Positions 13,020-26,000 of a stretch of DNA of 64,000 bases are shown here, one piece after another. A program made the translations under genes and the position numbers. Origin of the DNA: Sphagnum compactum (Eukaryota; Bryophyta; Sphagnopsida; Sphagnales). The stretch's first letter is position 1. The number at the start of each line of letters is the position of its first letter. The notes beneath the pieces are model-generated. The model was not told the origin of the DNA. It made no database searches and was given only the letters and a program-made list of their open reading frames with translations. Location: assembly GCA_965153455.1 (NCBI GenBank), contig OZ234500.1, forward strand, positions 14,755,579 through 14,819,578. Reading direction: 5' to 3'.

Positions 13020-13680
13020 ATTGCACGAAATTGTATCATTCAAACAACACTTTGCACTAGTGTTGTTGGCTGGTTTTGGGTCTGCATTTAGATCTATGTT
13101 TAAGAACCAGACCTTGTGGGACTACATGGAACTAGAACCAGTCAAGCATCAGACTGGCCAGTTAAAACTAGATCTGGTGAATTTTCATGGATCCAAACTT
13201 CACCAAGAACTAGACCCAAACTGAGTTTTAGGGTTTTTTTTACAAGGTCTGATTCTTAGGATTAGGTAAGGTTTAAGGTCTTAGGTTTAGATAGTGTTTA
13301 AAGTTTTTAAGTTTTAGAGTCCTATGTTTAAGTTATGGGGAACTAGGATCATAGGTCCTAGCATTAAGCTTTAATATATAAAGACATCTCCAATGATAGC
13401 ATTAAATTGATCTTTACACAAATATGTTGTGATGGTTTTTTTAGATTGTTCTCTATGTTGGAAAGAGACTCAAATAGTGTGCATGTGGGTGGAGACCATT
13501 ATGAGGTAACTATTCCCTATGTCGTTCTCTATTGTTGTTATTGGGAACATGCTGAGGAACAATTTGAGAACCCAAAAATTCAAAAAAATCAAAATAGTTT
13601 TGAAATCAACTTTCTGAACCACCCAGAAACCCATGGTTCTATGTTGGTCCCTCCCTGGAAACCTCAACTTCCCATGTTCT
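13020..13680 (+). repeat. Left arm of a ~600-bp imperfect inverted repeat
   Basis: This arm is homologous to the reverse complement of about 14900-15600. Matching blocks in order are ACAAGGTCTGATT, TTTAGATAGTGTTTAA, AGGATCATAGG, TTAAGCTTTAATAT, CCAATGATAGC, GTTGTGATG, GGCTAACTATTC (here GAGGTAACTATTCC), TTGGGAACA and AAAAAATCAAAAT. Substitutions and small indels are spread along its length. It is probably one copy of an unnamed repetitive element inserted opposite to a second copy. Confidence 0.7.
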
Positions 13681-14416
13681 GAATATGGAAATTTCAACCT
13701 TTTATTTAATCTTGAAATCTGAAAAAAAAATTGGAGATTTTGCCACAAAAATTAATCGCATCGATTAGGACGACTATTACTACCAAATTTGCCTTTGTAG
13801 TAAAGCAATAGTTTGATGTTAAATGTAACAAAAACTATGCTAAAGTGTTTCAGTTAGCTGATTTGATAAGCCATAAGTTATAACCTCAAGACTTGCCACC
13901 TTTTTTTTAATTATTTTGGGCTATTGGGCATACATTTTGGAACCAAATTATTGGACATTTAAGGAACCCATGTCTCTGGGTTTAATGTGTAGGTTCTAGG
14001 ACATAGTAACTAAGGAACCAAACATAATTTCCCAAAAAAAACCAATCTAAATATATTTGATGATAATATCACCTAATTAAGATAAAAAAAGATTTATTGT
14101 GGATCTATTGTAATGAGAATCAACCTAGGTCCAGAGTTGCAACCTTTACATATGTTATGAAAGGTAAAGTGGGTTTGTCATATGAGAGTCAATCTTTGTC
14201 TACTTCACTCAACCAGTGTTGGTCTGTTCTTGGGTTTTTCAAGAATCCTGGGGTCTGGGATCTAACTGAATTTTTCAATATAAAACCCCTCAGTTCCTGG
14301 TCTAGCCTAGGAAATAGTTTTTAAAACAATTAAATAAAATAAAAACTTTGTCAGTCTTAGGGTCAGATCAAAAACATTCTTGAGGAACAATTAATTCCAG
14401 GTTCAAGAAAAAGTCT
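13681..14416. other. Spacer between the inverted-repeat arms
   Basis: AT-rich sequence with no recognised gene. One short plus frame (14097-14324) has no known domain. Confidence 0.4.
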
Positions 14417-14877
14417 TAAAAGGTGGGGCTACACTTGGAGGTAGCCTTTTTTTTCCAATTTTTTTTCTTCACGTCTAAAAAAGTGGCACCTACCATTCTA
14501 AAGTTTGCTACCGCTAACTTTTTATTTGCCTCCTAATTTTGTGTCTATTGCTTGTTCACACATACGTGTTTAGGGCAACGATTAACTTAACCTTTTTGAA
14601 GGTTCTTCAAAGTAGTGGCCACACATTAACTGTTGTTTGTGTTAAGTTACTTTGAGTTATATGGGGTGTTTTTTTTTAAAGAGTTAGCTACCTCTCACAT
14701 GTTTTCAAAAACTCTTCAGTTTTTGTAGATTTGAAGGTCGGAAGAGAGTTAGCTAACTCTGACTTACCTCTCCCCTCCACGTTAGAGATAGTGACTTTCA
14801 TAAGTGTGATCACAACATTAACATTTCAATAACTCTGAGTTAAGTTTGACTCACTTCCAAGTGTGGCCCCACCCTAA
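14417..14877. mobile_element. Non-autonomous DNA transposon (MITE-like) with TAA target duplication
   Basis: The left end GGTGGGGCTACACTTGGAGG (from 14422) and the right end, read on the other strand, GGTGGGGCCACACTTGGAAG (from 14873) are inverted copies with about three mismatches in 23 bases. The ~455-bp element is flanked by TAA on both sides (14417-14419 and 14875-14877). A 3-bp TWA duplication is typical of the PIF/Harbinger superfamily, and a PIF/Harbinger transposase relic is present at 60.0-60.4 kb. There is no coding capacity inside; it carries internal GTTAGCTA / TAACTC inverted words. Confidence 0.6.
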
Positions 14878-14899
14878 TTTTTATAAGAACTTGTAGTTT

Positions 14900-15600
14900 T
14901 GAGTTTAAGTTGGGATCGTTTTCGGCTTATTCTTGGGATGGTTTGAATATTTATTTCTAAACAATTTTGATTTTTTGGAAACTTTAGTGTTTATAAAGTG
15001 TTCCCAACACATTGCCAAAAGGTTGTCATGGTGCTTGCATGGTGTTTTCTTAAGTTCCCAATGGTTTTTCAAAGTCTCCATAGCATTCTCCCAACCTGTT
15101 ACCAAGTGTAACAATAAACATAGAGAATAGTTAGCCACCAATGATCTTTATTTACATGGACCTTATTTGAGCCTCTATCCAACACAAGGAAGAACCTAAG
15201 GAACATCACAACTTATTTGTATTAAAACCATTTAAAGCTATCATTGGAAATGCCCTTTACATATTAAAGCTTAAGTCTGGGGCCTATGATCCTATAACCA
15301 TTGAACTTAGACATAAGACGTAAAATGTAGAAACCTTAAACACTATCTAAACCTAAAACCTTAGCCCCTACTTAACCCAAAAAATCAGACCTTGCCAAAA
15401 AAAACACTTAAAACCTATTGAGTCCAATCCATGAAAACCCATCAAGTCTAGTTCTAAGGCCAAAACCAAGTCCATGTATAACCACTAAGTCCAGTTCTTG
15501 GCTGGTTCTAGGTCCATGTAGACCCATTGGGTCCGATTTTTGGTTGATTTTGAGTCCATGTACATTCATCAAGTCTGGTTCTTAGACTTTAACCCAACCA
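14900..15600 (-). repeat. Right arm of the ~600-bp imperfect inverted repeat
   Basis: The reverse complement aligns to 13020-13680 (see that entry) over its whole length, with an extra ~90 bp near 14990-15090 relative to the left arm. The MITE-like element at 14417-14877 ends just inside its inner edge. No gene is supported in the arm; its open frames mirror those of the left arm. Confidence 0.7.
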
Positions 15601-16980
15601 AAAAAACCCAAAACTAACCAACATTAGAAGAGTCTACTAAGTGGAAATTGGAAAACAATGTAGTTTTCAAAATTTTCCCATCTTTTGAAAAATATTCATT
15701 GGGTATTTATATATGAAGGAAGGTTGTTTGTTTGTTACATTGAGATCTCGCAAACCATAGCGCCTCTTGTTGTACTCTTAGTACCCTTAGAAAGGGCTTG
15801 ATGAGTATGGGTGCACCAAATTCCACCTACATGGGAAAATTATTGAATATTAAATTACTTTTTTACTAAAATTCATTAAAATCAAACCTAAAATTTATAG
15901 GACACTTTGAGCATGTGCTTGGTACTATTGAAAATCCCTCAATGAATAGAATTGAATGAAAGTGATTTGAAAAGTTTTACACTTAAACATGTAAAAGATA
16001 TTGAATTTTGAATAGTTTATATAATTAGAAATTCAATTAAATTATAAAAAATGATTTTGGAAGGAACACTTAATAATGAATTCACATTTGGGTCAATGGC
16101 ATAAGCTACACTAGTTATTGTGAATGTGAATTTATTTCTAATTAAATCATGAAACATTTCCTATTTTAATTATTGCTAGTTTCAATTAATATTGGAATCT
16201 CACAAAGAAGGTTGATTTTCAAGCTACATATGAAGCTAATCCTCAAAATGAAAACCAATAGTTATAATTAATTTGAAAACCAACTCCCTAAAAATTGCCC
16301 AATGTGTCATTTGGCCCCAACTCTAGTACTCAAAGCGGTTATGGGGTGGACTACCAAATCCAATTCCCACCCTCTTAAGTTCTAAAAATGTCATTAGATA
16401 AATATGCATAGATCTTGTCAAGTGTAAATATGAACCCACAACCTTTTAAGGTCAAAGGTTTCATTTATCACTAGGTTGGACTTTTATTTGTGTAAAGGAT
16501 TAGATGAAAATTTGAATGTGCCAATGTTTTTAGCTTTAAAGGCATGGCACATATGCAATTTTTAAAATAAAAATAATCATAATTTTCATTTCACACATGA
16601 GTATTTAAAGTAGTGATATCATGATCTTACCTTATAAGGTCTTGGAATCACACCAATGTTGATTAATTCTGCAATTTTTAAACAACCTTCGATTATAGTT
16701 TTAAATTTTTTTTAAGAACTATAGAACCTCCGGGTAATTATGTTTTGAATTTTTTCTGAAACATATGAAAACCTCCGGATGAGGTTCTAGTTGAAATTCT
16801 AAAACATGTTGATTCCTTAAAGTGACAATTTTTATTTTGTTGAGAGGAGGTGGTCCCGAGTATAATTAGGGTCTAGGGTTTTTAATTTAAATGATTAAAT
16901 GATATTTTAAAAAGATTTTACAATAGATGTATATATAATTTATGATTCACAATGTGAGATTGATCATAGAAAACATCACA
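15601..16980. other. AT-rich intergenic stretch
   Basis: No gene, repeat array or recognisable element is seen here. Confidence 0.45.
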
Positions 16981-17200
16981 TATAAATCTTAATCAAGTGG
17001 CCCAAGCATTAATAGGCTATGGTTTTCTCAATACAAATTGTACATATAATTTCTTGAAGTCTTAATCAAGTGGCCGAAACATCAACAAGCCATGGTTTTC
17101 TCATTACAAATTGCAAATAAAATTTTGTAAAATCCTAAATAAGTGGCCCAAACATTAATAGGCTATGGTTTTTTCACTACAAATTGCACAAGATTTCTTA
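16981..17200. repeat. 74-bp tandem array, three copies, next to hAT relic
   Basis: AA(T)CAAGTGGCC-type words recur at 16991, 17064 and 17138, each followed by TTAATAGGCTATGG (or the variant CAACAAGCCATGG), TTTTCTCA and ACAAATTG. The period is 73-74 bp. The array lies on the 3' side of the decayed hAT transposase (coded on the minus strand), and a different array lies on its 5' side. This would fit subterminal repeats of a hAT element. Confidence 0.55.
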
Positions 17201-17519
17201 TTTCATGTTCCTCAGGGTGGGCATTTTTTTTGGGTCATGTCATTCCTGCAACCAACAACTTAACCTTTTTTAAAAACTATAACTATTTTCTTGCCGACTT
17301 CACCATTGGAAAATTACAATGGAAATTCTTGTAGCAATTCAAAAATTGATTTGCAAATATTACAAATCATAAACAAGTTCAAATGAACTTGAGCTATTAC
17401 ATGTTCTTTCAATCGAAGTTTAAATCTTCTTAAAAAAAACCTTGTTCTTCTATCATCTTCTTGTACTCCTTAATCGATGTGTCTTCAAATGTCTTCAAAT
17501 GTTCCAATGTCTTTTCCTT

Positions 17520-19802
17520 GGTCCTGCACACCCAAGACAAACATCATTAAGCCAGTTTTTAACAAGGATGAGGCGATCCAAGTTATCAATTCCAAGCTGA
17601 GATTGTTGAAGATTCATGATGACACCAACAATATTGAAATTCCTTTTAGTTTCAATCTATGAGCCTACCATGCCAAGTACTTGGCGAAACAAAAATGACA
17701 CATGTGAGGATCGCACTACATGTGCTGCCCACCACATCAAGGGACTCTTGGTTTTTGTTGATCGTACACATAACCATTGGAAGATATGCAATTCATTATT
17801 CAATGTTGACATGATGGCATCATCAACATAAACAATCTGCCCAAAGAAACAATCATCATCTTTCGATGTTGTTGGGTCTGTTGTTGTCTTCATAGGATTG
17901 AAATGCAAGTAAACTTGTAACAACAATGGGTACACAACTTTAAAATCATATTCTCAAACAATATCAATAGTAACCATATTGCCCACATAATCATGTATCA
18001 GCTTCATGTTTTTAAAACATAAGTGCAACATAATGATTAACATATTATGCACTTTGGCATTAATGTAGGAGCTAGAGAATGCCAAAAATGGTGTTAATAC
18101 ACTGATCATTTATAAATTCATCCTCAATTTGAACTCCAACAACTTTGAATCAAAGTCACTTCGAGTCAAAGGTTAATTCAAACCATCAATTTTGGCCATT
18201 TCAAATTTCATTGAAATGCATAAGCTGAAAGTAGATGCAAGTGCATCTAATAACAACCAAAATCCCTAAGACTGATTCAATACACATTACTTGACCACGA
18301 ATGGATGAAAGCACATTACATTGTCCATAAAATGTTGTCACAAGGTAGTTTTTACAAGATTTTGAAATTTGTAATTGGCTATGTGATTAAATATAATCAA
18401 CTAGGATGAAAAATGACTCAACACTATAATGTTATATATGGTATAATCACATTGTATGAATTTCATGGATAGTTTTTTAATAGCCATAGCATAATGGACC
18501 TTCAAAGGAATATCTAAAAACCTGTAACAATTCACTTCACAAGAGTTTTCAGCATCCTTGTTTGTAGCCTTGCAATAATACAAGAATCCTTCCACTCTTG
18601 TTTCCCCTTCCCAAATTTTTTTGTCCAAGTTATAGTCTTTTACAATGATGTTTGAGCACTTTTCAAACTTACTTCTAAAAATCCAATACATACCTTGGAA
18701 TCATCAAAAGCATATTGATATGCCTTTGACATGGCATGGCCAAAACAGGATCCCACAAATGGACTAGTTAATTGAAAAGGAAAATAAGTAACAACACTTG
18801 TCAATACCGAAGTTAAGGTATTTAAATTTGACCCTTTATCCTTGACATAAGCAATGACTTTGTCAAGTAAACCAAAAGAGTCCAATAAAACTTTTACTTC
18901 AAAAATTCCCACTATGACATGTGTGGGCTTCCATAAATTATTAATAGAATTAACAACCATAGCAAAAGGTGTCATGTCCACCACAAGACATCCAAAGATT
19001 GAAAGATATTGTGCACATAACACATGAAACAAGTGAGGGCAAAACATATTTCTCCTTAGTTTTCTCCACAATGTTTGGCAACACATTTGTCATCAACTAA
19101 TGTCGAAATGGAAACATAACATGTAGATGTTGTGTTAAAACCATGCGCCTTAGCCATGGATTCTCAACAAAGGACAATGGACAGTAACCTTTTGCAATGC
19201 ATAAGACTAGGTCTTCCAAAAAGGCATGTTGTGTAGGGTCAATTTTGTTATAAGGTTGTTGGGTGCCCAAAAACCTCAATGATAAGAAAAGGAGGAATAT
19301 TTTTCCTTTTCTTTGTTGTTTCTCACTGAGGTCCATCTCCTTGAACTTTTTGCACCAAAACCAAGTCCCACCTTTTGCATTATTCCACATGTTCATGAGA
19401 TACATGTTTTTCAAAGAAAATGTCCCATCATCTTTGTTATAGCTTAGAAGGCCTTTATTTTTCCCATGGGAAACATTGATAGCATTAACATCGATTGGAT
19501 TACAGTGGCAAACAATACATTGCATGATTTGGGGATTACAAGAATTAATTTCTGCACCATCATTAACAATAAAAAAACCCCAATAATTTGTAATGTGATG
19601 CCAAAGATACCACATGTTTCGATTGGCCAAAAGCTATGGATAAAAAAGTGCCCAAGATGCATCTCCTCATTATTTGATTTAATAATTGATGTTTCTTGTG
19701 GACCTTGAATTATACTTTCGGTAGGAGACAAAAATTCACCATATATTTGTCATTGTCTTTAGAGAACATTGTGTTAAGGTGAATGCCACTTGTAGATGCC
19801 AT
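17520..19802 (-). mobile_element. Decayed hAT-family transposase
   Basis: Fragments of one transposase lie in order on the minus strand. 19097-19630 holds an N-terminal BED-like region (CIVCHCNP...KGLLSYNKDDG) followed by PYNKIDPTQHAFLEDLVL. 18640-19086 holds the core (FAMVVNSINNLW, KVIAYVKDKGSN, SCFGHAMSKAYQYA). 18401-18691 is a less certain internal piece. 17657-17935 and on to about 17520 hold the C-terminal dimerisation region (YPLLLQVYLHF, then IETKR, then LGIDNLDRL). Several breaks are visible. A one-base T insertion near 18963-18967 moves LWMSCGGHDTF out of frame with AMVVN, and a TAG interrupts the C-terminal region just before IETKR. The possible start codon MASTSG at 19802 is out of frame with the next conserved block. 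hAT transposases move DNA by cut-and-paste; this copy cannot encode an active enzyme. Confidence 0.75.
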
Positions 19803-19829
19803 CAATAGTTGCTACATTTATTTAACTAC

Positions 19830-20085
19830 AATAGGAACACAATAATAGCAAACAACTTGAAAAAACTAGAAGGGCATAGCCAATACAAAGCTATAGCATC
19901 CTGAAAGTTGCAACATGAATACAACAACAACAAAGAACTTGAAAAAAATAAAATGGCATGGCTAATACAAATCTGCAGCATCTTGAAAATTGCAACATGA
20001 ACACAACAACAACAAACAACTTGAGAAAAATGGAAGAGTATGGCTAATACAAAGTTATTACATCTTGATAGCTACAACACTAGTA
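19830..20085. repeat. ~82-bp tandem array, about three copies, next to hAT relic
   Basis: GCAACATGAA recurs at 19910 and 19992, each copy continuing ACAACAACAACAAA, AACTTGA and GGCTAATACAAA (or GCCAATACAAA). The array starts immediately upstream of the 5' end of the decayed hAT transposase. With the array at 16981-17200 it could mark the element's subterminal regions. Confidence 0.5.
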
Positions 20086-23000
20086 ACAAAAAGAAAAATG
20101 AAAGGGGTTTAGGGTTTATAAAATACCTAGAAGTTGAAATTGTTGAAATGTTGCTTCACCTTGGCTTGGGTTTTGTGACCACACCTTTTCACACACCTTC
20201 TAAAATTCGAGGCATATATTTGGCAAGTCGGTATTTCTACAAGATTGCAAAAACATAATATTTTAAACTTGTTCATATCTTTTGGAACAAAATTTTTTAT
20301 CCAAGAAACTCTCTCCTTGCCAAGAGTAGAATAAAAGCAAATACTACATGCAAGTTAAAATAAATAAATATGGTTGTCAATCAGACAAAAGTCACATACA
20401 TTGTAGTTAGATTTATGAAATCTAACATGTTTGGTATAAGGCGTGTGAGTTTGTTATTACTCAAATCCCTCCATATTCAAGGTTGTCCAATAATTTGTAC
20501 ATCACAATTTGAAAGAATGGGATTTAATATTATTAGCATGCAAGGGTCCAAGGGTTTAGGGTTATTTTTAGAAGAATCATTGTACTTTGGGACAAGCTTT
20601 TGGGTAGCTATAGCTACTATAGTTAGACTTGAAGAAACAACAATCACAAATGACCTACATATCTCCCGGTAGTAGCATCGACAAAATTACACACCCACAA
20701 TAGAGATCAACACTTAGTTACAAATTTCAAACTTGTTCAAGTTTCCACAAACTTGTTACAGAAACCTAGAGCAAAAGCGAGAGAGAGAGAGAGAGTTCTC
20801 TTGAGTTTGGATCAAGGAAAGTTGTACCCATGAGTTGTGAAGTGTGGTAAGTAACTAATGCAATTGATCTTGAAGAACTTATAGGAGTTGCAATAGGACT
20901 TTGTGCTGCAACTCCGGAAGAACTAGGGATTAGAATAGGGGGGGAATTTATGGGTGCACCCATTGCTCCAAAAGACTTTCAAACTGTCAAGGCATGAATA
21001 TATTTCTTCTTACATTAATAATCACCTCCCCCACAGAAATGCAAGCCTTCTCTACATTGGTCACCTTGGCTCCTATTCAGGATTTCATTTTCAAGAAGCA
21101 GCCAATGATTGAACCCTGCAAAACTTTTATTAAAACAAAGCACCCAAAAAAAGGAGGGAGAAAAAAAAACAATCAACCATTGGCACTTGATAATGACCAT
21201 TTGGAGATAATGCTTCACAATCACATAGAATAAATTGTTGTTTGAGGGACTTACATGTGGATGAGTTTTGGTAGAGTACCAAATTGTTGTGGAAGGTTGC
21301 CATTCAAGGAGTTGTTGTTGATGTGTTTAAAATTTTTCAAAATTTTCTAAACTTGAGATAGACACCCCTTGGAGATCGATCGCTTCTTGAGGAGTTCATG
21401 CCCACCACAATGACAAGAGAAATGCCTCCACCAAGCTCAAGCAAACCCTAACCCTAAACCTAACAAGATCTGGACCGGACATGACACAATCACATTGGTG
21501 GGTGCTGAGCTTAAGGTTTTGGGATTTTTTTTTGGTTCCCAGTTTGAAGTCTAAAGCCGGATCTTCAAATTACGTGGATCTCCCGTTTGGGTTTCCATTC
21601 GGTTCCAAATTGTCGAACCCGGTTCTGAGTAGGGTAGATGGATCTGGATCCTTATCCAGCGGTTCTAACCCACCTGGCCAGATACCCGGCCAACACTGGA
21701 TCAAACCCTCTTGAAATGAGAACAAGATGAAAATTGGTTTTGGTTGAAAATCAGAAATTACTTTTTTGGGATTTTTGAAAATTAATCAATTTTGTAAAAT
21801 TGCAAAAAAAAAATCTTTTAAAATCAAGGCAATTATTGGATTTTATTATAAGAATTGAAACTAATGATTCTTAGAGAAAATTAAGAATTGCACAACATTA
21901 GTTTCAACTTGTCATAATGGGTAGAGCCATTATTTGATGAATCGATTTATCACATTTTGGAAGATGTGATTTTGGTAAGTTTTAGTTATTGATTATTAGA
22001 AGATTATGGCCTAGAAATCTTTGAGAAGGCCACATTGGGTAATGATTATGATCCAAGTATGGACAATAAATATTTGGCCCAAGATTTTGGGTCCTATGTT
22101 AAAAAACACTTGGAGAGATGGTCTTGCATGGAAAATTTTATTGGCTTTCCCTATTGGGGAAAAACTATAGAAAAACTATAGATGAAAGCAAAGTTCATTG
22201 GGTCTCACATTTTCAAGATCATTGCCTATGTAAATTAGGTCACCATTTTTGTCAAACTGTCACCAGTTGGGCAACTATGTCAACTACAGAAACTTTTCTG
22301 TTAATTTGAAATTTCCACCCAAGTAGACAAGAGAAAAGTCTCCAATTGTCCCTTGGATTGAGCAGGTCCATGTGCTTTTCATCATTTTTCTTCCACCCAG
22401 AGCCACAGTTCAAAACAATGAATTGCAATTTGCCATATCAATAATTTAAGAATCTCAGCACAAAATTATACAAAAACCAATGTTATTGGTATTGACTGGT
22501 ATCAAGCTTCAAAAATCACAACTATTGGTACTAGCAGGTGTGTTGCACCAATAGTCAAGGTACCTACCTATTCATACCAGCATGTAAATTACATCACATT
22601 TCAGATTTACATGACACATCATGGCTTGTTTCATTGTTAGATCATACAAGAGAATTGGTTTAGTTAGTTGTGTTACAAAGTAAGTTTGAACATCACTTCT
22701 TAAGTACCATGATCTTTGTGCATATGCTTCTAATAATCAATGTCATTGAAAGTTAAGAGTTTATTCACATCCCACCTCGGGTTTATTTTCTGGATGGTGA
22801 AGTCAAAAGAAAATCTTCAAGATGTAACTGAGTTTGTGAGCATTATGATTTAATAGCTACTTGCATCACAACCAGGGTGCTAGGCTAGATGAGGAAGACA
22901 GGATGAATATTGAAGAGCTCAAACTCATTATTTGCAGCAAAGGACCAGAATTTATGTACCAAAAGACCAAGAAACAAGAAGAACCTGCCTGTCTGTCCAT

Positions 23001-26000
23001 GGCAGTCAGGCTGGATCTGAGACAAAAACAGCTAGATCCAAACAAAACAGATTGAAATCTGTGTGGTACTTGAGAGGCATGGGCAGTTCTTACTAATAAG
23101 AGAGCAGAAAACTTTGCAAATTAGCATTTGCTCTGATATTTATCTAAAGAGCATCTCCAGGCACACACCCTATTTGGACCTCTATCAATGCTTATGACAT
23201 CTAACAGACACTGTTGGTTATTCCCCCTTCCCCATCCATAAATATGGAAAAGTGGATTCTATATTGCAAGAGACTATATATTTAAATATCACCATCTCGG
23301 TGAATAGTTATGGTTGGCCAATCAAAAACAGTCATCTCCTTTGCTGTCAATCTCGGAGCACACTAAATCCAGATTATATTTACAGGCCTAAACTGATTTT
23401 CACACTATTTGATTGCAATATTCATCAGAAAGTGTAGTGCATTTTACTGCTGTGGGTGCAGATCATCTAAGAGCATCGCTCAGTATGTAAAAGTGCAAAA
23501 ATGTTTCTCACATCCAAGTTTAGTTATTTACTTTTTTTTCCAACCCCACCCATAAAACTAAAACTGCGACTACAAATAGATGAGGGAATGGACTAATAGC
23601 AACCCAAATCAAACTATTCGACAGCAGGTGTTAGCCTTTGCTGTGCCTTATACCAGCCTCTGCACCTTGTTGGACAAGGCTGGGCGAAAGCCATTGTGTG
23701 GAGCCGAACCGGCATCATTTGACTTTCTTCATCCAATTTTCTTCTGGAGGACCACATCTTGAGCACCAGTAGCGCAGCTGTAATTGTCAGGCTTGCACTT
23801 AGGGTACATTCCAGTAAAAGGAATCAAAATCAAAATCAAATCTGTAAACTTCACTCAAGTAGATGGAACACTAGAGAATGATACCATGGTCTGCTTCAAA
23901 TCTCAATCATAGGTAAACTAAAGCTTTAACAAAATTATTCACAGCAGAGCTCAACAACCACACTCTCGTCTGCAAACTGTAGTTCAAAAAACAAGGATGC
24001 AGCTCAACAACTGAAATTTCTAAGTCACAGAGCTTCTCACAAATTGTATAGTGGAAGAGGTACAGCCCTGCTGCACCATCCTTTGTGGTATTTCTCACGA
24101 GTATTGTGATTAATAGAACATTCGAGTAAGTTAAGGAAACACCCCCACCAGCTCACTATGCAGCTAACCACGGTTGTTATGCGCTAGACAAAGATGTGCA
24201 ACTCCAGACAGAAATGGACACTGTTTTGCAGCACTGCACAAATCAAAAGGTCAAAAACTCCGACTAATTGCTTGCATATATATGTATATATATATTGTGT
24301 GACTTTGTTAGGTTTGATAGTGTCGGGCGCTGATGTAGTAGCGCATAACATAGCTAATATCAACAAAACATGGAATCAAATGACAAAAGTGAGGAAAATT
24401 TCAACATAGTAAAGAATTGGTGAGTGAAAAAAATTAAAATTCTCCTGTTTTTATTCGTTAAATTTCACCAAAATGAAAATTTTAAAATTGAAGTTATTTT
24501 CAGTGTTTAAAAAGGGTTTAAAAGAAAAAAAAGGAAAACTTGACATATTGTTGTATTCGGTTTTAGTAAGTAGCTAGGTGATAAAAAATGATGTTTTTTA
24601 TAGCCAAATTTGGCTATAACTTCATGGGGATGACTACCACTAAGGCTACATAAAAACAGTTCCTAAACAAACCCAAAAATGAGTTGGCTCCCAAAAATTT
24701 TCTATTCATGATGCAAAGCAACCCAATGGCCTTCTCTTTATTTTCTGCCTTTATTATCTTTGATAGTGAATGTGCACTAGAATTATTACCTCCAATTGTG
24801 AAACTCCTCACTTTTCTTCAATTTCTAGAATTTAGTGTTCATTTTAGCAGTTTGATGCTCACTTTGGCTGACTTTACCAATTACCTTTGGTTGGGCATGA
24901 AATGGGAAAGTAAGGTCCAGATCGGTGCCCCAAATGGTGCCCTACAAGGTGCATTTTCTAGATAACTTTAATGCCCAAAATATTTATGATATCTTTCCTG
25001 ACCCCATGTAAAAGCATTATTTTTAGAATTTGAAAATTACATAAGTAAAAAGACCGGGTCCCGTATATTGGTTGTTGGGTAAATTTTATAATTTAATTAG
25101 TTCGATTATATGATCTTATTTATTCTTTAAATCAAAGCATACTTAATATAGGATAAACATTAATCCCAAAGGGCACAAGCATGTTAAAATATGTCAATTG
25201 GTGATCATTTTGCTCGAACAGTAAACATAGATAAAAATTAGATTTTTTATTAAAAAAATTTCAGAAGCCTTTTATCAATGCTATAAAAAAATTTACGTAT
25301 TTTTCACATTAAATAAGCCATATATGGTCATCCCCAATTTATATTATTATTTGAGCTATTTTATTATTTATTGCAAGTTTATATTTGATATTTTCTCAAA
25401 TCAAATTATTCAAATGATGTGGTATTAATACTTGAGTCATCGTGCATATAGATACACATTTTTTGGAACTTGAATATTTTAATTATGATAATGTTAAGCC
25501 CTTCAAAAATAGTTTTTTCTTACGTAGGTTTGAAGCATTAAGAACATGCTTTCTATATGAATTACAACTACAATTTGTGATATGGTAAAAGACATTTTAA
25601 AAATTCTTTGAAGAAGCCACAATAATGGATTTAAAAATTGAAAGGTTATGATTTTACTTTATGTGTATTTTGTACAAGATGAGACAACAACACCAAATCA
25701 AGAAAAGTGGGTGAAATTCTATTGAAAAATATATAAACGCAACATCTTAAGCTTTTAAAAACCTTTTTCATGTCATTCTACATATGGGAAAAAAATCAAA
25801 CATTAATTTTCAGAAGATGTGTTCTACTTTTTAACCTCCAAAGTTAACAATTCTATTTTTTTGCATTCAAAGGACACTTTTTAAACCTCCTTTAACATGT
25901 TTATGCCTCAAATATTATTATTTCAAAAAAAAAAGCATATGTATAGTAATGTTAAGATATTAATTATTAATATGAACAATTAGGAGGTTAGTAAGCAAAC

